Below are positions 43,358 through 52,673 of a DNA stretch of 64,000 bases, in pieces (the stretch's first letter is position 1; each line of letters opens with the position of its first letter). Both the position numbers and the translations under genes were made by a program. The notes beneath the pieces are model-generated. The model saw only the letters and a list, made by a program, of their open reading frames with translations, did no database searches and had not been told where the DNA came from. Where the stretch lies: the NCBI GenBank assembly GCA_963748295.1, contig CAVVIH010000006.1, forward strand, positions 62,001 through 126,000, given 5' to 3'. The DNA comes from CAVVIH01 sp963748295. Lineage in GTDB: Bacteria > Acidobacteriota > Vicinamibacteria > Vicinamibacterales > 2-12-FULL-66-21.

Positions 43358-43962
43358 CTACTGCAGCGGTGTTCCGCCTCCGCCCGGGGCCATCTGCGCG
43401 TTCGTCGGCGGCATACCCGTCGGATCGACGAACAGCACGGCGCGGTGCGTGCTGGCAAACGCGCGGTGACCCGTTCGGCCCGCGGAAATCGGCTTTGCCG
43501 TCGAGTAATAGCCGGTCAGGGTCGCGTTCCCGTTGCAGTCGTCCGGACCGGGCACGCCGCTGCCCGGCGCGAGCGTAATGATGTAGCCGTTGCGCGTCGA
43601 CGGATCGATCGACAAATCCGGCGAGATGAAGCCAACCGACGAACCCGGACATGGCGTCGCCAGCGTCGCCAGCAGGATGGCGTAGCCGCCGGGAGCGGCG
43701 GCGCCCGAATAGCCCGCCTCGGCGCTGCTCACCGTGCGGAGCGACCCGATGGCGGCCGCCTCGTTTGCCGCCATCCGCGCGCGCATGAGCATGGGCACCG
43801 AGATGGCGAGGATGGCGCTGATGATGCCGACGACGACGAGCAGCTCGAACAGGGTGAACCCGGCTTGCTCGGGACACGGCGCTGGGCGCTCGGCGTTGGG
43901 CGCTGAACGCTCGGCGACGGGCGCTGGCGCAGGCGAACCTTGGGTTGTCCTGTCGGACTCAT
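43358..43962 (-). CDS. Pilin with heptamer repeat in its leader (out of frame as sequenced)
   Basis: The mature part reads AG/FTLFELLVVVGIISAILAISVPMLMRARMAANEAAAIGSLRTVSSAEAGYSG, clearly homologous to the adjacent PilA. It has the same CPGSSVGFISPDLS and DDCNGNATLTGYYSTAKP features and the same GGTPLQ end. No start codon exists in its frame before the signal. The only good start, ATG at 43962, is out of phase by two bases. Seven heptamers (43878-43926) lie between them, so eight or five units would restore the frame. Either the gene is phase-variable or a repeat-length or indel error is present. Confidence 0.7.
43878..43926. repeat. Seven-unit heptamer array in a pilin leader
   Basis: The plus strand reads GGCGCTG, GGCGCTC, GGCGTTG, GGCGCTG, AACGCTC, GGCGACG, GGCGCTG: seven contiguous units, 49 bp. 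It lies between the pilin start codon and the prepilin cleavage site. No inverted partner arm is visible. Confidence 0.85.
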
Positions 43963-43978
43963 GATGTTCTCAGCAGTC

Positions 43979-44013
43979 AAAAAAAGGGATGCCCGAGCGT
44001 GCCCGGGCATCCC
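43979..44013 (-). terminator. Strong intrinsic terminator after pilA
   Basis: On the minus strand GGGATGCCCG and CGGGCATCCC form a perfect 10-bp stem (43986-44013) followed by seven T residues. It lies 21 bp after the pilA stop and 16 bp before the next pilin ATG. It should limit read-through and let pilA be expressed at a higher level than downstream genes. Confidence 0.9.
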
Positions 44014-44034
44014 TGTAACTTGCGGTCGGAACGC

Positions 44035-44555
44035 TTACTGGAGCGGCGTTCCGCCGGTCTCGGGCGGCGTCACCGTGCCGTCCGGATCGAAGTAGAGCGT
44101 GCCGTGCGCCGCGGACGAGAACGAGCGGACGCCCGTGGTGCCGACGCCGACCGGCAGCGCCGTGGCGTAGTAGCCGGTGCGGCTCTTCACCGTCGTTGCA
44201 GTCGTCCGTGTCTACGTCCGCAGGACCCGTGCCCGATGTCGGCCAGCGTGATCGTGTAGCCGCTCTTGACTGACGGGTCGGTCGCGAGGTCGGGCGAAAT
44301 GAAGCCCTGGCTCGAACCGGGGCACGCATCCGCAAGAATCACCAGCGAGATGGCGTAGCCACCCTGGCCGGCCGAAGACGAATACGCCGCCTCAGCCGAG
44401 TTGATCGCACGGAGCGACCCGATCGCCGACGTCTCGTTACCCGACATGCGGGCTCGCAGCAGGCCGGGGACGGCGATTGCCGCGATGATGCCGATGATCG
44501 CCACGACGATCAGCAGCTCGATGAGCGTGAAGCCCTTCTGGTTACGCGCTTTCAT
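44035..44555 (-). CDS. pilA: Major type IV pilin PilA (two small frameshifts)
   Basis: The 173-residue prepilin has an ideal signal, MKARNQKG/FTLIELLIVVAIIGIIAAIAVPGLLRARMSGNETSAIGSLRAINSAEAAY. Cysteines in DACPGSSQ and DDCND form the likely disulfide pair. Two single-base shifts near 44205-44235 interrupt the C-terminal part, which then resumes VKSRTGYYATALPVG and ends FDPDGTVTPPETGGTPLQ. It is called the major pilin for three reasons: the perfect signal, its own sigma-54 promoter, and the strong terminator directly after it. Confidence 0.87.
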
Positions 44556-44646
44556 GTCTCTCTCCTCGAAAAATCGTTTTGGCCGCCTGAACTGCGTTCG
44601 TGTCGGTCTGACCTGGCGCAGCCCAGCGGCCGACGCTCATCGTTTG

Positions 44647-44662
44647 AGCAACGGCGGTGCCA
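44647..44662 (-). promoter_or_regulatory. Sigma-54 promoter of pilA
   Basis: On the minus strand TGGCAC-CGCCG-TTGCT matches the sigma-54 consensus TGGCAC-N5-TTGCW at every defined position. The predicted start lies about 80 nt before the pilA ATG. PilR, encoded just upstream, is a sigma-54 activator. Together with the distal inverted repeat this fits the classical PilS/PilR control of pilA. Confidence 0.85.
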
Positions 44663-44769
44663 CCACAGCCGTGGCACGGGCCGACCTGCTAAGTAGCTGG
44701 ATTTACTATGGTTTAGCTGGGGCTGACAGCGTTGTGATCGTCCAGCCGTCCTGCCAATTTTCGGTCCTC

Positions 44770-44784
44770 TGACATTTTGTGTCA
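44770..44784. promoter_or_regulatory. TGACA-N5-TGTCA inverted repeat upstream of pilA
   Basis: TGACA-TTTTG-TGTCA lies about 110 bp upstream of the sigma-54 promoter, a normal enhancer distance. GTGTC-type half-sites are known for PilR in Pseudomonas. The same 15-bp design is found upstream of pilB (52574-52588), so it is a candidate PilR site. A further TGACA half-site lies between it and the promoter (about 44727). Confidence 0.55.
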
Positions 44785-44815
44785 ACCACAGCTGCCACTC
44801 TTCGTCAGAACCCCC

Positions 44816-45047
44816 TCAACTCCCAAGAAACCCCAACTCCCAACTCCCAAAAATCCCAAGTCCCAAAAAATCCCAAGTCCCAAATCCCAACTCCCAAACT
44901 GCTCTGATTACTTAGAGCCCGCTTGGAGCCAGAGAGTTGGCCGAAAACGTTGGGAGTTGGTCGTTTTTGGGAGTTGGTCGTTTTGGGAGTTGGCTTTTTT
45001 GGGAGTTGGGCGTTTTTTTGGGAGTTGGTCTTTTTGGGAGTTGGGAG
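44816..45047. repeat. Large inverted heptamer array between pilA and pilR
   Basis: The left arm (about 44816-44899) is a degenerate CTCCCAA/ATCCCAA series. After a 50-bp unique spacer, the right arm (about 44950-45047) carries at least seven GGGAGTTGG motifs, several interrupted by T-runs. The right arm ends on the pilR stop codon. The 490 bp from 44556 to 45047 contain no gene: only the pilA promoter region and this array. Confidence 0.85.
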
Positions 45048-46474
45048 TTATTTGAGGTTGTATTTCTTCATGTAGTACCGGAAAGACCTGAAGCTCATGC
45101 CGAGGAGCTCGGCGGCCTTGACCTTGACGCCGCCGGCCCGCCGCAGCGCTTCGGCGATGTACTCCCGCTCGATGTGCTGGACGTGCTGCTCGAGGTCGAT
45201 CCCGCCCGCCGGGAAATTCCCGTTTTCGGAGGGGGCGGCCGACGTCAGCGGATGCGGGCATCTGACGGATCCCCTCGGGCAGGCTTTCGAGCAGGATTGA
45301 CGGAGTCCGCTCGAGCGCCACTGCCCGCTCGATCGCGTTCTCCAGCTCCCTGATATTCCCGGGCCACGCGTAGGCCTGCAGGGCCGCCGCGGCCGCGCGC
45401 GAGATGCCGGTAATCGGCTTTGGACATCTGCGCCGCGAACTGCGTCACGAAATGCTCCGCGAGTATCGCGACGTCGTCGCTGCGCTCGCGCAGCGCGGGC
45501 AGCCGGATCGGGATGACGTTGATGCGGTAGAAGAGGTCCTCGCGGAACTGCCCCTCGGCCACCATCTTCGCCAGGTCCCGGTTGGTCGCCGTGATGATCC
45601 GGATGTCCGCCTCGACCTCGTCGGTTCCGCCCAGCCGCCGGAAGCGGCGCTCCTGCAGCACCCGCAGCAGCTTCACCTGCACGAGCGGGCTCATCTCGCC
45701 GATCTCGTCGAGGAAGATCGTTCCCTTCTCGGCGACCTCGATCAGGCCCTTCTTGTTCGTGTCCGCGCCGGTGAACGCGCCACGCATGTGGCCGAACAGC
45801 TCGGAGTCGAGCAGCGTCTCGGGCAGCGCGCCGCAGTTGACGGCGACGAACGGCCGCTCCTTGCGCGGCGAGTTGAAGTGAATCGCCCGCGCGACCAGCT
45901 CCTTCCCCGTTCCCGACTCGCCGGTGACGAGCACCGTGCTGCTGGTCGGCGCGATCGTCTCGATCAGCTGGAAGACCGCGAGCATCGGGTCGCTGCGGCC
46001 GATGATGTTCGAGAACTGGTGCGTCGTCTTCAGCGCGCGCTTGAGCAGGACGTTCTCGCGCTGCAGCTGGCGGCGTTCCAGCTCCTTCCGCACGCGCAGC
46101 CGCACTTCGTTCGCCGCGTTCGGCGACTTGTGCACGTAATCGGCCGCGCCGAGGCGCAGGGCCTCGACCGCGGTGTCGGTCGACGCGAAGGCGGTCATGA
46201 CGATGCTGATGATGTCGGGGTCGATCCGCTTGGCCTCGCGCAGCACGTCGACGCCGCTCGCGTGCGGCATCTTGATGTCCGTGATCAGCACGTCGACGCG
46301 CTCGCGCTTGAGCGCCTCGATCCCCGCGGCGCCATCCTCCGCGAGCAGCACTTCATGGCCGTCCCGGCGCAGCACGATCGACAGCAGTTCCCGCATCGAT
46401 CGCTCGTCGTCGACGACGAGCACGCGGTATGCGGAAGCGGCCGACGGCTCGGAGGTTCGCAGCTGAGTCGCCAT
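45048..46474 (-). CDS. pilR: Sigma-54 response regulator PilR (two frameshifts)
   Basis: Receiver domain (VLVVDDERSMRELLSI, phospho-acceptor Asp in VLITDIKMPHASG), AAA+ domain (Walker A TGESGTGKE, FGHMRGAFTGAD loop, IFLDEIGEMS) and a C-terminal Fis-type HTH. One shift near 45420 moves the frame at MSK/PITGISRAAAAALQAYAWPGNIRELENAIERA. Another near 45240 leads to EREYIAEALRRAGG and the HTH VKAAELLGMSFRSFRYYMKKYNLK. The gene lies between pilS and pilA, as in other pil clusters. Its stop codon touches a heptamer array. Confidence 0.88.
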
Positions 46475-46475
46475 G

Positions 46476-48158
46476 TCAGCTCACCGCCTGTGCGACCGCT
46501 TCGGCGGGCTGCGCGGCAAGCGGCAGCTTCACCGTCACCGTGGTGCCCTCGCGCTCCTGTCGAGGTGACCTCGAGTTCGCCGCCGTAGTCGCTGACGATC
46601 CGGTGGACGATCGACAGCCCGAGCCCGGTGCCCTTGGAGAACCCGCCGCGGAACGGCTGAAGGATGGACTCGAGCTCGCCTGCCGGGATGCCGACGCCTG
46701 AATCGCGGACGGCGATCTTTGCGTGTCCCGCCGTTCCTGTCGCGTCCACGCTGGACTCGACCGGGAGCCGCAGCTCGCCGCCGTCGGGCATCGCGCGGAG
46801 CCCGTTCGTTGCGAGGTTCCAGACGATCTGGCGGATCTGCGATTCGTCGGCCAGGCAGCAGACCGGCTCGCGAGGCACGTCGACGACAATCTGATGCTGC
46901 GCCTGGCGCTCGGGGCTGTTCTGCAGCAGCGTGGCGGTTTCCGAGACGACGCTGCGGATATCCACCCGCGCCGCCGCATTCCGCTGAGGCCGCGCGTAGG
47001 CGAGAAAGCTCTTGATCGTCTCGTTCAGGCGCTCCGACTCCCGCAGCACGATGTCCATCAGCTGCGCCTGCTCGTCGGTCAGCGGCAGTTCCTGGCGCAG
47101 AATCTGGATCGACCCCGACATCGACGCCAGCGGGTTCCTGATCTCGTGCGCGATACCCGCCGCCATCTCGCCGACCGCCGCCAGCCGCTGCTGCATCCGC
47201 GCTTCACGCTCCTGGCGGCGCGCCTCGGTGACGTCCTGGAACGTGATCACGAATCCGCTCTCGCCGCGCGGCGTGACGAGAATCGCGGTGCTGATTCCCA
47301 GCTCGATCTGACGGCCATCCGCGCGCGTGAACGCGTACTCGACCCGTGGCAGCGGCGGCCGCGACTCGAGCGGTCCGAAAATGCCGCGGCACGCCTCGCG
47401 GCAGCTGCAGCATCTCCTGAATCTGCCGGCCGGCCGCGGACTTCGAAGTGACGCCGAGGATGCTCTCGCCGGCGCGGTTCAGCGTGAGCACGCGTGCCGG
47501 TCACGTCCGTCGTCGTCAGGCCGCTGGCCAAGCTGTTGATCGCGTAGTCGCTGAAGGCCTGCAGATCGGCGATCTGGTTCGAGGCTTCCTTGAGCTCCTC
47601 GCCGACGCGGCGGAGCCCCTCCGAGAGATAGCCGCTCAGCGCCGCGACGGAAATGAATCCAAAGACGTTGAGGCCGACGGTGTAGAGCGCGACGCGCGGC
47701 GGCGGCAGCGCTTCCGCGCCGAGGACGACCAGCAAGGGCGCCGTGCCAACGATACTGGCAAATACACAATCAGCCCGTAGAGGAACGAGCTCAGCCCTCC
47801 CACACGCAGCGCCGCACGCTGCGACTGCGCCGTGGCGGCGGCGATGATCGGCAGGATGTAGAGCGGCGAAAACAGGCTCGTGATGCCGCCGGTCAGGTGA
47901 ATCAGCGCGGAAATGACGAACGCGTCGCACGCAAGCTGCACGTCCACGATCCAGCGGTGCTGTTCCGTCTGCCGGAGCAGCATGGAGTAGACCGCGGTGA
48001 GCGCGTAGGTCAGGCCGATCAGGAAGAAGAACGGATCGACCGGCAGCGCGCCCGGCGACTTGATCTGCGTCAGGATCGCCGAGCCGAGCAGCAGCGTCAC
48101 CGCTGCCGCGCGGCCGCCGATCAGCCACAGAACGCGCTCTCGGAAATGGCTGGATCAT
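46476..48158 (-). CDS. pilS: Sensor histidine kinase PilS (several frameshifts)
   Basis: The N-terminal half has about six transmembrane helices (ALPVDPFFFLIGLTYALTAVYSML, ACDAFVISALIHLTGG, YILPIIAAATAQ, VALYTVGLNVFGFISVAALSGYLSEG). A PAS domain (INSLASGLTTTD, LTLNRAGESILGVTSKSAAG) follows. HisKA has the phospho-acceptor His in AAGIAHEIRNPLASMSGSI, and the HATPase domain has VWNLATNGLRAM and GTGLGLSIVHRIV. At least five single-base shifts are needed, near 48145, 47760, 47490, 47395 and 46560. It overlaps pilC (TAATG) and is followed by pilR after one base. It should phosphorylate PilR. Confidence 0.85.
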
Positions 48159-49390
48159 TACCCCGTCAGCTTGCTGATCAGATCGAAGATCGGCATGTAC
48201 ATCGCGATGACGATGCCGCCGACGACGACGCCGAGGAACGCGATCATGACCGGCTCGAGCAGCGTCAGCAGCCCGGCGACCGCGGTGTCCACTTCCTCCT
48301 CGTAGAAGTCGGCGATCTTCGACAGCATCGCGTCGAGCGCGCCGGTGGTTTCGCCGACGTTGATCATCTGCACGACCATCGAGGGGAACACGTTCGTCTC
48401 CTTGAGGGGGCCCGATATCGTTTCGCCGCGCTCGATGCCGCTCCGCGTGCGCAGGATGGCGCGTTCGATGATCGCATTGCCCGACGTGCGCGCGGTGATG
48501 TCGAGGCCGTCGAGGATCGGCACGCCTGACGCGAGCAGCGTGGAGAGCGTCCGGCAGAAGCGCGCGACCGCCACCTTGCGGATGATGCCGCCGAGGATCG
48601 GCATCTTCAGCATGATCTTGTCGATGACGATGCCGGCCGCCTTCTGTGGCGTAGTAGCTCTTCACCGCATAGCCGACGCCGCCAAGGACGATGATGAGGA
48701 GCCAGCCCCAGGCGACCAGCATGTTGCTCGCCTCGATGACGACGACGGTCGGCAGGGGCAGCGTCGCGCCAAGTCCCTGGAAGAGGGTGGCGAACGTCGG
48801 GAATGACCTTCCAGAGAATCGCCGCGACGACGACGCGCGGCGATCACGATGACCGCGATCGGGTAGATCATCGCGGACTTGACCTCGCCCTTGAGCTTGA
48901 CGTTCTTCTCGATGTAGACCGCCAGGCGCTTGAGGATCGTGTCGAGGATGCCGCCCGCCTCGCCGGCGGCGATCATGTTCGCATACAGGGCGTCGAAGGA
49001 CTTCGGGTGCTTCTTCATCTGTCGGCCAGCGCCGCGCCCGCTTCGACGTCCTCGCGCACCTTGAGGATGACCGCCGAGAAATGCTTGTTGGGCTCCTGCT
49101 TGCCGAGGATGTCGAGGCACTGGACCAGCGGCAGGCCGGCGTCGATCATGACCGAGAACTGCCGGGTGAAGATCGCGAGGTTCTTCGAGGGCACCGACTT
49201 GCCCTTGAGCCCCACCTTGGGCGCCTTCGGCTTCGCCTCCGCCTTTCAGCCTTGGTCGGGATCGATGCGCGTGACGGTGATCTGCTCGCGGCGCAGCCCC
49301 GCCACAGCGGCGTCCATCGAATCGGCCACGCGCTCGCCCGCGATGGTCTGGCCCGCCCGCGTCCGTCCTGAGTAATGCAAATGTCGGCAT
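48158..49390 (-). CDS. pilC: Type IV pilus platform protein PilC (several frameshifts)
   Basis: PilC is the inner-membrane platform on which PilB and PilT act. The reconstructed protein starts MPTFA and contains two T2SF domains: LAIFTRQFSVMIDAGLPLVQCLDILGKQEPNK and ARFCRTLSTLLASGVPILDGLDITARTSGN. Each is followed by a membrane segment (SAMIYPIAVIVIAA, LLTLLEPVMIAFLGVVVGGIVIAMYMPIFDLI). At least five frameshifts lie between 48640 and 49370. All blocks are conserved and in order, so base errors are more likely than decay. Confidence 0.85.
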
Positions 49391-49451
49391 ATGTCAACCT
49401 TGTCCTCGGTTTCACCCTACCGCCGCTGCGGGAGCACGACTCCCGGGTTGC

Positions 49452-50544
49452 CTATGACCCGCGCCGGGCACGACCCCCGCTCCGCGGCATGATCATCTGC
49501 GCGAGCTCGTCCTTCATCGACGACGCGCCCATCGCCGTGTCGAGCGTGATCAACCCGCGCTGGCACAGCGTCGCCAGACTCTGGTTCATCGTCTGCATCC
49601 CGAGCTTTTCCTGCCCGGTCTGCATCGTCGAGTAGATCTGGTGGACCTTGTCGTCGCGAATGAGGTTCCGGATCGCGGGCGTCGGCACCATGATCTCGAG
49701 CGACACGACGCGGCCCTTGCCGTCGGCGCGCGGCAGCAGCGCCTGACAGACGATGCCTTCGAGGACCAGCGAGAGCTGGGTGCGGATCTGCCCCTGCTGG
49801 TGCGCGGGAAAGACGTCGATGATGCGGTTGATCGTCTGCGCCGCCGAGTTCGTGTGCAGCGTCGCGAAGGTCAGGTGGCCTGTTTCCGCGATGCGCAGCG
49901 CGCACTCGATCGTTTCGAGGTCGCGCAACTCGCCGATGAGAACGATGTCGGGATCTTCACGCAGCGCGGCGCGCAGCGCGTTGGCGAAGCCGTGGGTGTC
50001 CGCGTGCACCTCGCGCTGGTTGACCAGACACCCCTTGTGCTGGTGGATGTACTCGATCGGATCCTCGATGGTCAGGATGTGCTCGCGGCGCTCGGTGTTG
50101 ATCTTGTCCACCATCGCGGCGAGCGTCGTCGACTTGCCGGAGCCCGTCGGACCGGTGACGAGCACGAGCCCGCGCGGGCGATCCGCCAGCGTCGCGATCA
50201 CGGCCGGGAGCGCCAGCTCCTGGAAGGTCTTGATCTGCTCGGGGATGACGCGGTAGACCGCGGCGACGGCGCCGCGCTGGTTGAACACGTTGCAGCGGAA
50301 GCGCGCGATCCCCCGGATGCCGAACGAGAAGTCGAGCTCCAGCGTCTCCTCGAAGCGCTTCTTCTGCGCGTCGCTGAGCACGCTGTAGGCGAGCGCCTTC
50401 GTGTCCGCCGGTCCGAGCGGCGGCAGGTCGAGCGTCTGCAGCTTGCCGTGCACCCGCACCTGGGGCGGCGTATTCGTCGTCAGGTGAAGGTCCGAGCCCG
50501 TTCACGTCGACGAGCGTTTTGAGCAGTTCGGGCAGTGTGGCCAA
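49452..50544 (-). CDS. pilT: Pilus retraction ATPase PilT (one frameshift)
   Basis: The hexameric ATPase powers pilus retraction. Walker A is TGPTGSGKSTTLAAMVD, the Asp box is ILTIEDPIEYIH, Walker B is DPDIVLIGELRDLET, and the His box is HLTFATLHTNSA. The AIRNLIR motif (PTPAIRNLIRDDK) is the PilT retraction hallmark. The first 16 codons and the remainder are separated by a shift near 50495 (ELLKTLVDVNG then VRVHGKLQTLDLPPL). The start is taken as TTG 50544 with CGGAGA upstream. It lies between pilB and pilC, as in Myxococcus and Pseudomonas-type clusters. Confidence 0.9.
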
Positions 50545-50560
50545 TTGGGTTCTCCGAGTA

Positions 50561-50630
50561 TCAGCTGCCAACTTCAACTCCCAGCCATCAGCAATGAGCT
50601 ACGACTGAAAGCTGATAGCTGAAAGCCAAT
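50561..50630. repeat. Degenerate heptamer array between pilT and pilB
   Basis: The left side has TCAGCTG, CAACTCC and CAGCCAT, CAGCAAT units. The right side has inverted GACTGAA, AGCTGAT, AGCTGAA, AGCCAAT units. The array fills the whole gap between the pilB stop and the pilT start and is of the AGCTGAN type seen near 58.5-59 kb and 63.6 kb. Confidence 0.7.
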
Positions 50631-50632
50631 CG

Positions 50633-52461
50633 CTACTTCACCGTCTCTCTTGCGACCTCTTCGATCGTGGTCACGCCTTCCATCACCTTCATCAATCCGC
50701 TGCGGCGCAGCGTGATCATTCCTTCTTCGACCGCTTTGCGCTTCAACTCCAGACCCGAGGCGCCGACCAGAATCAGCTCGCGCAGCTCATCCGTGATTTC
50801 CATGACCTCGTACAGACCGACGCGTCCCTTGTAGCCGCGTGTTGTTGCACCGTTCGCAGCCGGCGCCCTTTTTGGGCACCACCGTCGGCGCTTCCTCGGG
50901 CGAAAAGCCGGCGCTGACGAGCGCCTCTGGCGCGTGCGGGTGGTCTTCCTTGCACTGCGTGCAGATCCGGCGGACGAGACGCTGGGCGCAGATCAGGTTC
51001 ACCGAGCTCGCGACCAGGAACGGCTCGATGCCCATGTTCATCAGTCGGTTGATCGTGCTGGGCGCGTCGTTCGTGTGCAGCGTCGACAGCACGAGGTGGC
51101 CGGTGAGCGCCGCCTTGACGGCGATTTCCGCCGTCTCGAAGTCGCGGATTTCGCCGACCAGGATGATGTTCGGGTCCTGCCGCAGGAACGAGCGCAGCGC
51201 CGCGGCGAAGTTGAGGCCGATGTTCTCCCGGACCTGCACCTGGTTGACGCCCACCAGGTTGAATTCGACCGGGTCCTCCGCCGTCATGATGTTCGTTTCG
51301 GAGGTGTTGACCTTCGGAGATCGACGAATAGAGCGTGTTGGTCTTACCGCTGCCGGTCGGGCCGGTGACGAGCACCATGCCCCACGGCTTGGCAATCGCG
51401 ACCTCGAGCTTCTGCAGCGACGCCACCTCGAAGCCAAGCTTCGTCATGTCGAGCATCAGCTTGTCTTTGTCGAGGAGGCGGAGGACGATCTTCTCGCCGA
51501 ACAGCGTCGGCAGGCACGACACGCGGAAGTCGATTTCCTTGGTCGCGCCGTCGACCGCAAACCGGATCTTGATGCGGCCGTCCTGCGGCAGCCGCTTCTC
51601 GGCGATGTCGAGCTTCGCCATGATCTTGATGCGCGACGTGATCGCGTCGCGGAACTTCATCGGCGGCGCCATGACGTGGTAGAGGATGCCGTCGATGCGG
51701 AACCGGACCCGGAATTCCTTTTCGTACGGCTCGATGTGGATGTCGCTCGCGCCCTTCTGGATGGCCGACATCAGCATCAGGTTCACGAGCCGGATGACCG
51801 GCGCCTCGCCGCCCTGCCGCTCGAGCGACGCGACGTCGATCTGCTCCATCTCCTCGAGCAGTTCGACGTCGTCTTCCACGACCTCCGCGGTCGTTTCCTC
51901 GAGTGCGCGCGTGACGAGCTCGAGGGTCGCGGCGTTATTGAGGTTCGCCTGCTGCGGGTCAAGCTTCTTCTTCTCGGGCGCCTTCTGCACCGGCTTCGGC
52001 TTCGGCTTCGGCGCCGCCATGACGGGCGCGGCGGCCGGCGCCTTGTAATACCGCTGAATCGCTTCGGTGACGGCGGTCTCGGACGCGACGACCGGCTCGA
52101 CGTTGTAGCCCGTCATGAACTTGATGTCGTCCATGGCGAAGACGTTGGTCGGGTCGGTGATCGCGATCGTCAGCGTCGCGCCTGAGCGGCTCAGGGGAAC
52201 GATCTGATACTTGTTGGCAGTCTCCGACGGAATGAGCTTGATGACCGCGGCGTCGATCTCGAACTGACTGAGATTGATGGAAGGAACGCCGTACTGCTTG
52301 CTGAGGAGAGACGTGATCTCTTCGTCCGTCACGAACCCCAGCTTGACGAGGTTCATGCCCAGCTTGCCGCCGTTGCTTTTCTGGTAGTTCAGCGCCTCCT
52401 GCAGCTGCGCAGGCGTAATACGCTTCTCTTTGAGCAGCAGCTCGCCGATCCGGACGGCCAT
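50633..52461 (-). CDS. pilB: Pilus extension ATPase PilB (two frameshifts)
   Basis: PilB drives pilin polymerisation. The N-terminal T2SSE-N domain (RIGELLLKEKRITPAQLQEAL) is followed by a Lys/Pro-rich linker and an acidic region. The ATPase core has Walker A VTGPTGSGKTNTLYSS, the Asp box MTAEDPVEFNL, Walker B DPNIILVGEIRDFET and HLVLSTLHTNDAPS. A C4 zinc motif spans RRICTQCKEDH and GAGCERCNNT. Shifts lie near 51317 and 50840, after which GRVGLYEVMEITDELRELI completes the protein. The stop is TAG at 50633-50635. Confidence 0.9.
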
Positions 52462-52573
52462 CGTTCAGACTCAGGTGTCAGGTTTGTGAGCGAACGAACT
52501 ACGTCCGGAAGCGCTCCCGTACGCAGTCCACGGCGAGGGATGACTTGCTGGGGGAAATTCATGGTCACATTGC

Positions 52574-52588
52574 TGACAATTTTTGTCA
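52574..52588. promoter_or_regulatory. TGACA-N5-TGTCA inverted repeat upstream of pilB
   Basis: TGACA-ATTTT-TGTCA, the same half-sites and 5-bp A/T-rich spacer as upstream of pilA, lies 113 bp before the pilB ATG. A TGGCAC box further upstream (52628-52633, minus strand) resembles a sigma-54 -24 element, but the GC lies 11 rather than 10 bases away, so the promoter is uncertain. The 212-bp gap 52462-52673 holds no gene. Confidence 0.5.
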
Positions 52589-52673
52589 AGGCGCAATCAG
52601 ACTTTTGCTGAAGTTCTGCGAGCAGAAGTGCCAATCCTGGCAGTTCTGGCCGCCTTCGCCAAATCCTGGTCAT

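Noticed and set aside
44816..45047. Repeat array as a possible CRISPR
   Set aside because: Units are 7 bp and degenerate, there are no 30-bp-class repeats with unique spacers, and no cas genes are present. The same holds for the other arrays.
52617..52633. Sigma-54 promoter of pilB (TGGCAC near GC)
   Set aside because: Spacing between GG and GC is 11 instead of 10 bases. It was kept only as a remark, since a one-base indel could hide a true site.
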